From Cladosporium sp. IMV 00045 (Eukaryota; Ascomycota; Dothideomycetes; Cladosporiales; Cladosporiaceae): 64,000 bases of DNA. Under the pieces are notes generated by a model. That model had not been told where the DNA came from. It made no database searches and saw nothing but the letters and a program-made list of their open reading frames with translations. Location of the stretch: positions 1-64,000 of the forward strand of contig MSJI02000907.1 of NCBI GenBank assembly GCA_001931905.2, read 5' to 3'. Of this stretch, positions 32,501 to 42,991 are shown piece by piece. The first letter of the stretch is position 1. Every line of letters starts with the position of its first letter. The position numbers were made by a program, and so were the translations under genes.

Positions 32501-34786
32501 ATGCCTCTATTCACGTTCATGAGCACCAACACTCTCCGTCAGGCCGACCAGTACGCTTCTCATGTTGTCAACATGACGGTTGAGAGCATTGTGCCACCCC
32601 TTGCAGCAAGCCTCAAGAAGGGCGGTAGAGACCTCATCCAAGGCGCAAGCGAGCTCTTACTTAGCTTCACAGCTGCTTGGGAGCACATGCCGCTGCACAG
32701 AAGGCTTGCGACCTTCAAGCATCTCGTGCAGACTTTGGGAGAGAGCGAGGCTCTTTTCGCTGTTATCGCCATGCTGGTCGAGCGTTACAGACAGGACAAC
32801 ACCCTTCCTGCATTTGTCAAGGAGCTTTGCAACGCATGCGAGGTGAAGACGCAGCTGCTAGCCGTCAGGCAATACTTGAACCTGATCCAGGACGCTTGCA
32901 AGGCCAGGAGGCCCGTGGCTGACGCCATTCTTGGCTTTGGAGAAAAGAATGCGGATCAGGTCAAGGAGAGCATTGTGGTGTTGTTCAACGGTCTGCCTAT
33001 AATTCTCACCAACACAAGCTTCCGCAAAGGAATCGCCTCCGAGATGCAGAAGAGTGACGAAGCCGCCGAACAGGTCCGCAAGATCTACGGCGATATCCTC
33101 GAGTGTGTGGTATCTTTCTCGCTTCTCCAGACCGGCAAGGGTGGCGTCAACGTGCAAGACCCGCGCATTGCGGCTGCCAATGAGGGTGCCCTTGAGGCTC
33201 TTCTGGGATTGATGCCTACCGAAGAATTCATCGAAGCTTCAGCCGGCCTCATGCAGACCGGTTCCGAGGCTGTTCGCACTCGTGTGTTCACCTCACTGAC
33301 TGAGCGTGTCATCAACGCCAAGCAGAGTAACATGGCATTACGCGCTGTCTTCATCGATGCGCTGCCCAACTGTACAGCGTTCCTGATGCCTTCGCAGCCC
33401 ATCAGCGTCAGGCGCGCTGCCGTTGAGTGCGTAGACGGTATTGTGGAGAAATATGGAAAACTTGATCGCTCTGCTTGCGCGGCCGCAGCTGAGGTCGTTG
33501 CCAGCGATGCGGCCCTTGGAACTGCGGAAGGCGGACTCAGAGTCACGAGTCTGCTCTGCCTTGCAAGCATGGCGGAGAGCCTTTCTGAGGACCTGCTCGG
33601 GCTGGTGCCTACTGTCCTCAACAAGGCTCTTGGCTTCATCGAGGGCGAGCAGAAGGGCGAATTTGGTCAGCTTCGCGACGCCGTGTTCACTTTCTTAAAC
33701 GCCTTGCTGGACACTCTCCCTTTCACGCTCTCCGAATCGTTCCTTGACCGTGCCATAGTCGCCGCTGCCAAATCTGTTCAACAAGACGGTGAACGCCCGT
33801 GGACTGTGCAGCAATTCACAGCTCTAGCCGCGAAGAAGGTCGCACTTCCGGATCTCAGCAAATCTCTGACCCGGGTGTGGGACAATCTCACCCAGTTTGG
33901 TGGAGAACCTATGGTCCTCTGTGTGGACATGCTGCTGGAGGCTATCAAGACCCACACGAAGGCCAATGTCACCAGAAACGCCGCCGCTTTATTCCCTACC
34001 ATGCTCAAGGCGTTTGACCTTCGCCGCCATCTCTCTGAAGATGAGGGCACTGGCGCCTTTGATGCGGTGGGAGAGACAGCCATGGAAATGACCCTTAAGC
34101 TCAACGACACTACATTCCGTCCGTTCTTCCTGCGCCTGGTCGCCTGGGCATCAGACGAATTGCCTAAGTCTGATGGTACTGGCAGGACTCTCAGAGGCAT
34201 TGCTCTCTACGACTTCGCATACCGTTTGTTCGAGCAGCTCGGTGGCCTCGTTACGAGCTACTCAGGTGTTGTCCTCGAGAATGTCGTCGCCATCCTAAGC
34301 GCTGCAGACAGCGCTTCTCAAGAGGGCCGCCAGCTGTTGGCTCGGGCCCTTCGTGCCATGCAGAGTTCGTTCAGCCACGATCAGGACGACTTCTGGTCGG
34401 CTCCGCAACACTTCGATGCCATCCGCAGCCCTCTCATCAACCTGCTGGCATCTTCCACTGCGCTATCTGCTGCCTCCATCATCCCGGCCATCACGGCCTT
34501 CGCCGATTCCGTTTCGGCGTCTCAGGACAACCTCAAGACACTCAACACTGCGATCATGGCACTGCTCAAGCATGAGAACGACGACGTGCGTCTCGCTGCC
34601 GTGCAATGCGAGCGTGCCGTCACGCAATCCCTTGGCTTCGAGTGGCTCAACTTGCTGCCGGAGATGTTGCCGGTCATCAGTGAGTTGCTCGAGGACGACA
34701 ATGAGGAGGTGGAGAGGGAATGTTTGGCCTGGGTCAGAGAAATTGAAGGTGTCACTGGCGAGAGCTTGGAGGGTATGTTGTCATAG
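29525..34786 (+). CDS. UTP10: U3 snoRNP / small-subunit processome protein Utp10 (HEATR1)
   Basis: Utp10 is part of the t-UTP (UTP-A) subcomplex of the nucleolar SSU processome. It is needed for pre-18S rRNA processing and, in yeast, for optimal rDNA transcription. The single 5262 bp exon encodes 1753 residues, close to the usual fungal length. The N-terminus (TALQQQLAAISAKSTDQLN, then KSLLFEPREAATQSFDT) is diagnostic for the family. The rest is almost entirely helical HEAT-like repeats. A basic nuclear-localisation-like segment (ERPSKRRRTSKT) lies around residues 847-858. The C-terminal BP28CT region spans roughly residues 1450-1620. The final repeat includes NDDVRLAAVQCERAV and EDDNEEVERECLAWV. 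The start ATG (CATCATGGCG) agrees with the conserved N-terminus. No oddities were seen. Confidence 0.96.
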   Translation: MATALQQQLAAISAKSTDQLNLKAQKQRHSKSLLFEPREAATQSFDTLFQVCGEGFDDLCALDGRFRSFATNLFAPSSVEVERETLSKKENEGLDVVVSQFLGLICGRLLLRPALKCVEWLIRKWKALEHNVDTLLLAFLPYHGHDVFPTLMSILPPQLPATFVFLRPYVAALQSPPRHAVVAAAVSNPTFTTQLSTFVLNAAKRRHHSSALIGFWASVTAQAVNGMLDAAQSGRPVVRKQKIEDVLLRTLPVLQDALSVQGVAELYMASCMIMTILATKAHLDDRVLDAMMEAVAGAWMNETLEDGLLCLSVLAEEKTMLEQPSFVTKAIMSNEEAIATLDRLGEKHRTGKLALGTVLAAAKSKQQLENPALLWTLSENAALTYQHYEALSRELITGVTDSTSTELAKNKQRTLLQHLCSSPNVSQYVQIAAQKAGQDMKNLGLNLIEAPQPEKMIVDEPAGQDETEAPKIDFAQVLADLPKPTTSGPQSYVASDVSKEFVQSYADAFQSAVQDQERMNQLLQISALHQKEADKRPEYLTTLAAVWTLSKFAATRSNSIMAATETVAKAKDVDFQYIVPYVITALGDSSQVVRRTAAKLALALSQTYSKAPSKTWCKDTIYGKHSNKVHHLSPQETGKLLNDIICPVLEDCILDPTFLSRNVAEQLNDSDLKSTMRSSISSFISSHAVLTGNMETKLSLLGLFARLGKVASQARKESIVPYAKALDSKSATNGPVEQAVARCLSHRTSDEIDTLQQIAQQGKEDFANLAFKRLRELFGNMKPQSQTSVADFLLEQSVVPDNEAADIETSRSASAQDALREAPLTGDVLAHLVDALPTLATLQDQERPSKRRRTSKTNAEEPKNVDRGQLDLALRKLTLVLGLIEGTTSSKHAEAMPQLLKGLFHLLSEVHRWRLLADSDLVYVQSLLLGDLLAVVNSLDATAAQKFDRSVLRTDLIVEALRSTNSPQVHNTALLLISRLATLAPETVLHSVMPLFTFMSTNTLRQADQYASHVVNMTVESIVPPLAASLKKGGRDLIQGASELLLSFTAAWEHMPLHRRLATFKHLVQTLGESEALFAVIAMLVERYRQDNTLPAFVKELCNACEVKTQLLAVRQYLNLIQDACKARRPVADAILGFGEKNADQVKESIVVLFNGLPIILTNTSFRKGIASEMQKSDEAAEQVRKIYGDILECVVSFSLLQTGKGGVNVQDPRIAAANEGALEALLGLMPTEEFIEASAGLMQTGSEAVRTRVFTSLTERVINAKQSNMALRAVFIDALPNCTAFLMPSQPISVRRAAVECVDGIVEKYGKLDRSACAAAAEVVASDAALGTAEGGLRVTSLLCLASMAESLSEDLLGLVPTVLNKALGFIEGEQKGEFGQLRDAVFTFLNALLDTLPFTLSESFLDRAIVAAAKSVQQDGERPWTVQQFTALAAKKVALPDLSKSLTRVWDNLTQFGGEPMVLCVDMLLEAIKTHTKANVTRNAAALFPTMLKAFDLRRHLSEDEGTGAFDAVGETAMEMTLKLNDTTFRPFFLRLVAWASDELPKSDGTGRTLRGIALYDFAYRLFEQLGGLVTSYSGVVLENVVAILSAADSASQEGRQLLARALRAMQSSFSHDQDDFWSAPQHFDAIRSPLINLLASSTALSAASIIPAITAFADSVSASQDNLKTLNTAIMALLKHENDDVRLAAVQCERAVTQSLGFEWLNLLPEMLPVISELLEDDNEEVERECLAWVREIEGVTGESLEGMLS

Positions 34787-35300
34787 ACGCAAGCCTGTGA
34801 AATTAGTTTCCTGGTATAAGGGTGTAAGATTGTTTAGTGGTATTGTAGTCATATTCGTAGCATTCATGCGGTTCGAGACATCCCTTCATCCGATCAACCT
34901 AGCAGTTCCGCGTAGAAGACTTGCTTATGATGCCTGGGGGAATAGTGGACCCGCGGGCCCTGCAAGCCATTCTGTCTATTAGGCCGAGGCATCCTATACA
35001 GGTGATGACAGATCTTGATATCAAATCATGTACCTGACCCCGCACCATGCCGTTCGTGCCCTCTATCTTCTGCCAATGACTTCAAGTTGCGTCTACATCG
35101 AAAGCGAAGATGCCTCGCGTTTCAGGCAGGGTTGGAAATAGAGTTGACTAAGCTTATTCCCCGACGTAACGGTCTTGTTGCATTGCATAGCTTATATAAA
35201 CCGAGTATGTGATCCCTAATGATTCGAACCTAACCTTCCTCAATCTTCTCAATCTGCCTTTACCATACCCATTCACAGCGACTCGAAGTTCATCGTCATC
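34787..35300. other. Intergenic region
   Basis: Contains the UTP10 3' region and the promoter of the following GFA-domain gene. A sequence resembling a tRNA B box at 35221-35230 was examined and rejected. Nothing else stands out. Confidence 0.4.
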
Positions 35301-35903
35301 ATGACCTCCGAGCACATTCCACTGCCCTCTGAAGGCGCCTCGGGTGGCCAAGACAATAAGACCGCAACTGCAACTTGCTTCTGTGGGTCTGTTCAGCTTC
35401 GTTTTGTAAGAGACAGACACCACATGAGATGTAAGACTCTGACAAGAAGTACTAACCATTCGATCTCAAAACTACAGCCAACAACGCGTCCTGGCCTTGT
35501 CGACTCCTTCGTCTGCTCATGCCACGACTGCCGCAAAATCACTGCCTCCATGTTCGCCTCCAACTTCATCGTTCGCGAGGATGAGACCACCCACGTTCGC
35601 GGCCGCGACAAGCTCACCAAGTTCGCACAGAGCAAGACCGTCGAGTCGGGCAATGTCATGGAGAACCACTTTTGCTCCGTCTGCGGCACGCTGATGTACC
35701 GCATCTCGTCTGGCTTCCCGGGTCTCTTGGTGACCAGGATCGGAACTGTGGATGATTACAATCTCCATGAGACCGTGCTGAAGCCCAGGCTTGAGCAGTA
35801 TACGAAGGATCGTGTTGGTTGGTTCAAGGGCGCAGAGGGTGCGGTACAGTTCGAGGGGCATGGGCCGTTGGGCCAGCCGATTGAGGAGGGGAGTAACCTG
35901 TGA
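35301..35903 (+). CDS. GFA / CENP-V domain zinc protein
   Basis: Two exons, 35301-35405 and 35478-35903, encode 176 residues. The intron of 72 bp (GTAAGA donor, CTACAG acceptor) has no in-frame stop, so an unspliced message would still be open with 24 extra residues. Splicing is favoured because it joins CFCGSVQLRF directly to PTTRPGLVDSFVCSCHDCRK, the normal spacing of the fold. Zinc ligands are visible as CFCG, CSCHDC and CSVCG. The family was named for glutathione-dependent formaldehyde activation, but most fungal members are uncharacterised and probably bind glutathione adducts or other small molecules. There are no targeting signals and the protein is probably cytosolic. The substrate is unknown. 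Confidence 0.88.
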   Translation: MTSEHIPLPSEGASGGQDNKTATATCFCGSVQLRFVRDRHHMRCKTLTRSTNHSISKLQPTTRPGLVDSFVCSCHDCRKITASMFASNFIVREDETTHVRGRDKLTKFAQSKTVESGNVMENHFCSVCGTLMYRISSGFPGLLVTRIGTVDDYNLHETVLKPRLEQYTKDRVGWFKGAEGAVQFEGHGPLGQPIEEGSNL

Positions 35904-36184
35904 AAGAATGTCTTTGGTCCTGCGGGTTGAGGACGTGAAATGATGCGAAGCATCGAATAATGTAGCTGTTGGGAATGTTCAGATTGATGAATGAAACATT
36001 GTCAGGTCGTAGAAGTGCTGAGAATCCTTGTTGTCGCGTTTGCCACAAAAATTGAATCAACTTTTGTCCCATAAGAAAATTGTACATCAGTCGTTACCAA
36101 ATTTACAAACGTGAATATCCTTTACAAGTACACATTTCTCCAATCGCGTCATTACCATCATCGTAACTCCATCATCCTGCAAAA

Positions 36185-37639
36185 TTACTGATACACCAAT
36201 CCAATGACCTTCCTGTTGAGCTTGCGAGGCGGCTTGAAGTGCTTCTTGCCACACCCCGTGGAACCGGCATCACTGGGCATGGAGCTCTTAACAGAGCCAT
36301 TCGTCTGCGACTTCTCCTCAGGAGATCCGTTCATTTGTGCAAGTTGAGATTCAAGTCGAGCGAGACGTTGTTCGAGCCTCGCGTTGTCCTGTTGTTTCTT
36401 CTCGAGAGTGGAATCCGCGGAGCCATTCGGACCAGTCTGGCTGTCTTTGAGCGCGGCATCTCGCTTTGCGGACGACGCCAGATCCTCGAGCTCCTTCTGA
36501 CGTTGTTGGAGCTCTTTCTCCTTCGCGGCAAGTTCAGACTTGGTTTTGTCGAGAGCAGCGCGGTCGGCCCCGACCTTCTGCTCAGTCGATCTGAGGTCGT
36601 CGAGTTTGCGTTGAATCTCGGCTTCCTTCTTGGCTTGGTCACCGTTGTCCAATTTGCTTGCATGGCCAGCACCGCCTTTCGACGATTTGGCCTGCTCCTC
36701 CTTCTTGGCCAGCTCAGCTTCACGAGCTTGGAGGTCTTTCAACTTTTTCTCGTAGCTGGCCGCGCGATCTTTCTCTTCTTGTGCGGACGACGCTTGACGG
36801 TCCTGCACCTCCTTCATCTTCTTGTCCCATTCTGCAGACCTGTCGTTGTCTTGCTGCGTCAAAGCAGCTTCGCGTTCTTCGAGGGCTTTCAGCTTTGCGT
36901 CAAAGTCGGCTAAGGAAGCTCCACCGGCAGAGCCACCGGATGATGCTGGGTTGAAGCTTGCATTGGTATGGGCGAAGTACCACGTCGTGTGTCGTTCGTT
37001 ATGCGGCTGCAATTGCACGTTAGCTAGGATTCATCGATGTGATTTCTTCTGGTGACTTACCTCCCACCTGTACATGTGGACTTTGGCACCAGTAGCGCCG
37101 CGTCGCACATTGTTTCCAGAATGGTGGTTGAGGAAGACGTCTGGGTTATCGACCGGGCAAAGGCGACACGCCCCTGGAGGAGAGACGTCGTCGTCTGAGA
37201 TTCTCCACCACTGCTTCTCGCCCGTGCCAACTTTCCCGAAGCTCTTAGGTTCGTAGCAGTGGAGATATGTGCCGCTCGCCTCATTTTTCAGGGCGATGGT
37301 GTTCGCCTCGTCACCATACTCAATCGTCCATTTCTGCTCCTGGCCGCGGTCGCCTTTGTTCTCTGCGACGACGCCAGATGGGCGACTGTCTGCCTTGTGG
37401 GCGAGGACATGGCCATTGGACACGCTGGAGATGTAAAAGGCCTTGGAGTCGCTCATATCGGAAGTTGAGGTGTAGGAGGAATACGAATATGAGGGCTGGG
37501 AGCCAAAAGATGGGAAGCCTTCAAAAGAAGAGGATCCACCACCAGTGTTGTACGACTGAGAAGATGAAGAGGTGTAGAAAGACCTGTTACCCTCTCCACC
37601 AAATGAGCTGTCAAAGTGTGGCCAATTGCTCGATGACAT
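36185..37639 (-). CDS. Ricin-B-like beta-trefoil plus coiled-coil protein
   Basis: Two exons, 37639-37061 and 37006-36185 with a 54 bp intron, encode 466 residues. A Ser/Gly/Tyr-rich disordered start (~60 residues) precedes a single beta-trefoil domain of about 140 residues. The domain starts near KAFYISSVSNGHVLAH and contains the QxW-type elements EQKWTIEY and KQWWRIS, a pattern of ricin-B-like and fascin-like folds. The join at the intron gives HMYRWEPHNERHTTWYF, completing the last strand. A long Lys/Glu/Ala coiled coil follows (LKALEEREAAL through ARLEQRLARLESQL), then a basic tail (KKHFKPPRKLNRK). There is no signal peptide or membrane segment, so an intracellular scaffold or cytoskeletal role is possible but unproven. 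I do not recognise a named family. Confidence 0.75.
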
Positions 37640-38639
37640 CGTGATGGGTCAATAGCTCAAAAGCAACGCTAGACAAAAGGCTTCTTGGGGGTGTGAATGA
37701 GAGAGTTGAAGAGACCGAGACGGCGCATGAGATGGTAGCAGATTTGCATCTATGCAAGCTGCAGGGAGCTTTCATGCAAATACCCAACTTGGTCTAATGG
37801 CACCATTGATCGGGGTCCGAAAGTGGATGAGAGTGCGTCAGATCCGCGACAAGGGTGCTGAAGATCTCATGAAGCGAAGGTTTGGTGCGGACCAGGATGA
37901 CGGAAGTCTTCGAGTGGTTCTGTGGGGATTGGCGCACCAAGATTCTTTGACATCCTGTTCCTGAGAAGAAGACTGTATTTGCTGTGTTTGGTCTGTTTCA
38001 GGAATAGATTCTTTTCGGACCCCATTTCATGTCTTCTTTCACTTTTTAGACAATCGACTGAGAAGGCTAGGACCATGGAATCGTCGATGGTAGACGGGTC
38101 GGCATTAAACTCCACGCTCCACACCATGACGACGTTGCGTCGATCGACCGCTAACTCCGCCTCGTTGGATGTAGCGATTGAGGTCTAGTGGATCGCCTGC
38201 TTTTGCTCCAGGTCCTCAAACATAAGGAGCTCTCAACCAAATTGTATTCCAAAGCGAGCATTAGAGTGATTCCAAAGTGCTACAGCAAACGATGATCCCA
38301 CTCGGAAAGAATCGCACCTACATCACTCTCGCTGTTCAATGATCACTGAAATCTCCGTGACTACGAAAATGCACTTGTCGGCAATTTGGCCATGACTTGG
38401 ATATCTGATAGCACAGAAGTATCGTGAGGGATACACGAGCACGGTCAACCCAATTCTTGCCACTAATCCCCAGCCCTCTTTAAAACTTCATTTCGTTCCA
38501 TTCCCGCCATTGTCTGTATGGACTGGAAAGCCAGGAGATCTTGGAAGCCGGCAGTCTTGCAATGATGCTTCTCATGGCCGAGCGCCTTATTTTCGTGTAT
38601 ACACACACACCCTCCCCATATGACTTGGACCTTACGCTG
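37640..38639. other. Intergenic region
   Basis: A 1 kb space holding the promoter of the beta-trefoil gene on the left and the 3' end of a Zn2Cys6 gene on the right. A short CA repeat lies near 38600-38611. No coding signal was found. Confidence 0.4.
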
Positions 38640-41182
38640 TTAGTTGGCAGCGGGCCTGGAATGATCTATATCTAGGAAGTCGAAAAGTGAACGATCAAAC
38701 CCGACATCCATGATCATGTCAAGCTCGCTGTTTCCGAAATTTCCAATGTCAAACTGGTGGTCTTGTCAGCATTTGTGTTTTTGTGGACGATCTTCATCTT
38801 GGGCAGGCTTACAAGGCTGTGGAAAATGTCGTTTCCATTGTTACCATCTCCATCTAAGCCATAGAACGGTGCCTCCAAAGTACTTTGTTGAGTCTCACTA
38901 TTGATATGAACGACAGCAACAGGATTAGGCAAGTCAGGAGATGCGACGCTTGAGTTCTGTTGGGCCAGCGAAGCTTCTGTACTTCCATTGTTTGGGCCTT
39001 GCCTCGTGTGTCGCGCCAACTTTTGTGACTCTTCCAGGAGTCTCTGCGCCTCTAGCTCGGTGCTTTGATCGAGTCTCTTGTGTCCTCTCATGGCTCGCTC
39101 GAGCAATTCTTCCAGTTCTGCTCGGTCTTCCACGTTGCGGTAGAGTGTCAGATAGACGACGAGGATGGAGATTGCGCAAAATGTAAAGTACGATGTGGTC
39201 CAGAATACGGCATTGTATGTTGTGTCATCTGCGATTTCTGCAGCAAACGAAGCCATGTGTTTCGCCGCTTGCACACATTCTTGAACGGGTAGACTGGGTG
39301 AATTCTCTCGAGGCGTGTTTGCTTGTGTACGGAGAAATTCATCCAGGAGACAACCGCGATACATCAGCATATTGGTAAAATGATACGTCATCCGAACAGT
39401 GCGTTGTTGTCTAAACCATTATATTGTCAGCCCCAGCCCTACCAATGATCGGTATGTCACTCACCGTTTGAAGCTCCAGGGTATTTCGAACAATGCAGGC
39501 TCGTCAGACGAAGAGATTCCACCCGTCTTATTCGGATGAAAGAAATCAGGCGTTTGGTTCTGCCATTCCCTCAGGCTAACCTCAAATTCACGCACGGCGT
39601 CTTCACTCCAGTGGGCGTCTGGGAACGTAGCGGGATACAATTTGATCATGATTCGTCCAATTATCTTGATCAGTCTGTGCGAAGCCTCTTAATTTAGCTC
39701 AGTTCATATGTCAAGGAGGAAGTCATACTTGATGTGGGCGACCATCCCGGCCATTAGCTTGACCTCTTGAGGCTCTAATCCTTCAAGCTCGCAGGACGAT
39801 TGTCCAGGTAGAGGAATGGTAATATCGTTCTCATTCAGCATCATTGGGCGACCAAGAGCAGTGGACAGATATCGATCGAGCATGAACAATGCCCAGAAGC
39901 ATGATTTCCGATTTGTTTCTTCGAATTTATTAGCGGTGGCAGAGTCAGACATTTGCCTTTGAAAGCCGATGATTTGGCCTGTTCTGACAGCTGAGCCCAA
40001 GGCGACCCAAGCGGTATTGAAATGATTCATCGTGAGGAGTAGTTGGCACTGTGCAATGTCAAAATCTCAAACATGAAGCGTAAAATCTGCCAGCACAAAC
40101 CTCGAGTGTGAATGCCTGTAAAGCCAGAACCGTGGGAGGGAAAATCGCCGCGACCTTGTTCAGACGTGATTTTGCCGCTTTGTACAATCTCGTGCTGGTG
40201 GCAACATGTCAGCATTATAAAGTGCGTTGGGACAAAGCCTGACGGCCCTCTTCGATTATAAGCAAGATTTACATTCAATAATCAAGAAAATTCTTGCCTG
40301 TAGTGTATCATCTGATCAACAGACCATTGACTAGTGCGCAGGAATAGTTCAAAAGAAGATAAATGTAACTTACGCCTTGGCTCTGTACAGGGAGAGGTCC
40401 TTGTTCTTCCATGAGGGATACCATATGCAGCTGCAGTCATCAGCATAGGCAGCCGGATGTGGCACATCTAGCAACGACTTACCCAAGGCCAATAACGAGT
40501 AGTAGTAATGCCATGCTGGCATCGTCCACCAACAGTGACTCGTCGTCATCGTACAAGCGCGTGACAAGCGAAGACCATTGCCGCCTCGGAACATAACGAT
40601 AGGTCACTTGGGCGTGTTCGGCGAAGCATTCCAGATAGGACATTGTCGTGCTCCTGTCAGGTAAGACGATAGTCGGATCGCTGCTATCATCTGGAAGCAC
40701 CCGGTCTGCTGGTCGGGAGAGATATCTGGGCATGGCATGGCCAGCAGCACTGAGATGTCCATAGACGCGGGTCAAGAAGCCTCGTGCACTAGCATCACCG
40801 GATAGACTCTCATTGGGAGACTGCACATTGAAAGACGATGGCACCGCAAGTGCAACAATCGCAGCATGTTGATCATGGGTGTTGGCACTGCCCCCTCGGT
40901 TGCTCTCATAGAAGACATTATTGGGCTCACTCCCGTTCGTCCTTCGTCTCTTTGGCCCACGCAGGTACGCAGTCTCATACTTGCAAGCTGCATCTGCTGT
41001 CACGCATTTCTGACAAGGCTGTTCCTCGTTATCAGCAACCTATCTTGGTTTGTGAGAGGCAGGCGGCATACGTCTTCTCCGTTGCATCTGATCTTCTTTC
41101 GCTTGCACAGATCGCACGCTCGGGTCACGTACTTGCGTTTCGCTGCCTGAGATGGCTCGGAAATCGCATCCACTGTCTCCAT
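38640..41182 (-). CDS. Zn2Cys6 transcription factor, left end of the metabolic cluster
   Basis: Eight exons are read: 41182-41072, 41018-40483, 40430-40374, 40194-40101, 40048-39729, 39674-39465, 39410-38813 and 38753-38640. They give 679 residues. The zinc cluster spans the first intron: TRACDLCKRKKIRCNGED joins PCQKCVTADAACKYE. The fungal-TF domain is seen in RLNKVAAIFPPTVLALQAF, NHFNTAWVALGSAVRTGQI and RKSCFWALFMLDRYLSTALG. A last exon is required: splicing out 38812-38754 replaces a short unlikely tail with FDIGNFGNSELDMIMD and FDRSLFDFLDID, an acidic/aromatic end typical of activation domains. The intron at 40373-40195 (179 bp) is unusually long for this locus and its borders are the least sure. 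The gene ends 395 bp from a hydrolase transcribed in the same direction, so it probably regulates the cluster. Confidence 0.82.
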
Positions 41183-41577
41183 CGCTTTCGGGATATATTT
41201 GGCGAGGTCAAACAAGGAAAACAGGTGGTAGGTCGGACGGAGATGTTTGTATGCAGCACTGACCCCGCTTCTCGGAATCCTTCAACGTGGTTTTTTCCGT
41301 AGAGCCTTGCCGAGATTTCTCAATCGCTTCATTCGTCAAGCTTCGTACATTTCTACAGACTCAATGGCATTACACGCCGAATCTATTGCTTCGGGTCGAA
41401 AGGTGTTGTGGTCAGCCTGCTCTCAATTTCAGGGCAGAAGTTTCGAATTCTTGCAGTCATCGCGAACGGAACGATCGTGCCTATGATTCTCGACCAACCT
41501 CGCGTTGCAGAAAAGTTGACTTTCGAGTTACCAGCATCGAAGCAGTCGCTCTGCATGGATCACCGTTCTGTTCCGTT
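41183..41577. other. Promoter of the Zn2Cys6 gene and 3' region of the hydrolase
   Basis: 395 bp separating two genes on the minus strand. No coding potential or distinctive element was noticed. Confidence 0.4.
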
Positions 41578-42566
41578 CTACATATCCTCAACTCCCAACC
41601 AGAAGTCAAACCACTTCACAATACATTCCAGGCTCTGCTCCTTAACCCATCGCTCGTACGGCTTGTTCATGTCTCCACGCAAAGCAAAACCGTGCTGAAC
41701 ACCCGAGAAAAGCTGAAGATGATACGTCTTGCCATCCTCATCCATCTTTTGCAAAGCAAATTGTCTCGATTGTGCATCAAAGGTGTGATCTATCTGTGAG
41801 CAGGAAAGGAACAAAGGTTTCTCGAGCTGTCGGAAGTGATGTTCTTTCAAGAACGCTGGGTGTGCAAAAGCTCCCACTTCACATACTGGATGCTGGCCAC
41901 CGATCATGGCAAGCGAGTCGCAGACGTATGGAGCACCGAAACAGTAACTGCCGACTGATGAGTATGGATTATTGAAAGGGAAACAGAAGTTGATACCCAC
42001 CCAACGCAAGCATATCTCGTGCCTGGGTTTCCGAACTTCTGCTTTACGGCAGCATTCCATCGAGGCACAGCCTCTTTCGCAAAAGCCATGTGCTTTCGCT
42101 TCCACGCCTCATAGTCAAAGCCAGGATCAGAAGTGGTGTCTGAGCGATTCTTGCGATGCTTCCAAACTGGATCCTGCAAGGGTAACACAGTCAGTTTCAG
42201 CGAACGGGTCTCGTACTGATTGCCACATACTCCTCTAAAGTAATCCAGGCCAATTGTCAAATAACCAGCATCCGCAAAAGAGTCCATTATCAACAATCCA
42301 TTAGTGAACATGCCCCACACGTCAGGGTAATACAGCAGGATGTGTCCATTACGCTTGTGCTCTGGAGGCTTAACGACATATGTTTCTACGTCGGCGACTC
42401 TGCTGAAAGATCCTCTCGGATTGCCACTGTGAATTGTACCCTTGAGGCAACATAAGCCAGATGGTCGGGCAAGGAATGGCGGATCCAGATCTTCTGCCTC
42501 CAGACGCAATGGACGTTCAGTTGTCTGCGCGACGCCGTTCGATGTAGCGATTCGTTCGATGGTCAT
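41578..42566 (-). CDS. Dienelactone hydrolase family protein
   Basis: Alpha/beta hydrolase of the DLH family, which opens lactones or small esters using a Cys-Asp-His triad. Three exons, 42566-42231, 42173-42001 and 41947-41578 (introns 57 and 53 bp), give 292 residues. The second splice junction was chosen to give ACVGYCFGAPYV, the family nucleophile elbow, with Cys172 as nucleophile. Asp223 in SQIDHTFD and His255 in GVQHGFA complete the triad at normal spacing. The N-terminus includes ILLYYPDVWG, the strand before the oxyanion region. No signal peptide is present, so it is cytosolic. It is transcribed divergently from an anion transporter with 425 bp between them, suggesting uptake followed by lactone or ester opening. 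The substrate is inferred only from cluster context. Confidence 0.88.
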
Positions 42567-42991
42567 TGTGCAAAAATGACTTGTGTCAGCGCTAGTGGTG
42601 ATGAATTGTTAAATTGAATGAGGTCAACCCAAAGTAAGGCCTTTTGATCGAGGCATGCCTTGCGGAGCACATCAATTCCGGCAATGGCAATTCCGAGACC
42701 GTCTCCGGTATTGTACCCTGAACCTTGCAATCGCCCTCGGCCCACAACTCTGGTAGCCCACCACGAACGCAACATTGCGGGGTCTATGGGATCCCCAAAG
42801 AAGAAAAGACTTAGGGACGGAATTGCCAGCACACCACGTGGATGGTGTCCTGAAGGGCTGAGTTCAAGGCTTAATACAGAAGAGGGAGTATGTAAAGGAT
42901 TGACCAGACTACCCATGGCCGTTTCCAGCCTTTACCCTTCATCCATCAAGAAGCCTTGATACCCGATCCCTCGCCTACTCAACAGACGACC
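42567..42991. promoter_or_regulatory. Divergent hydrolase / anion-transporter promoter
   Basis: 425 bp between divergent start codons. Isolated CGG/CCG triplets are present, as would suit Zn2Cys6 binding, but no clear paired site stands out. Confidence 0.35.

Noticed and set aside
35221..35230. tRNA B-box-like GATTCGAACC (minus strand)
   Set aside because: Flanking bases do not form a T stem and no acceptor, D or anticodon arm can be drawn.
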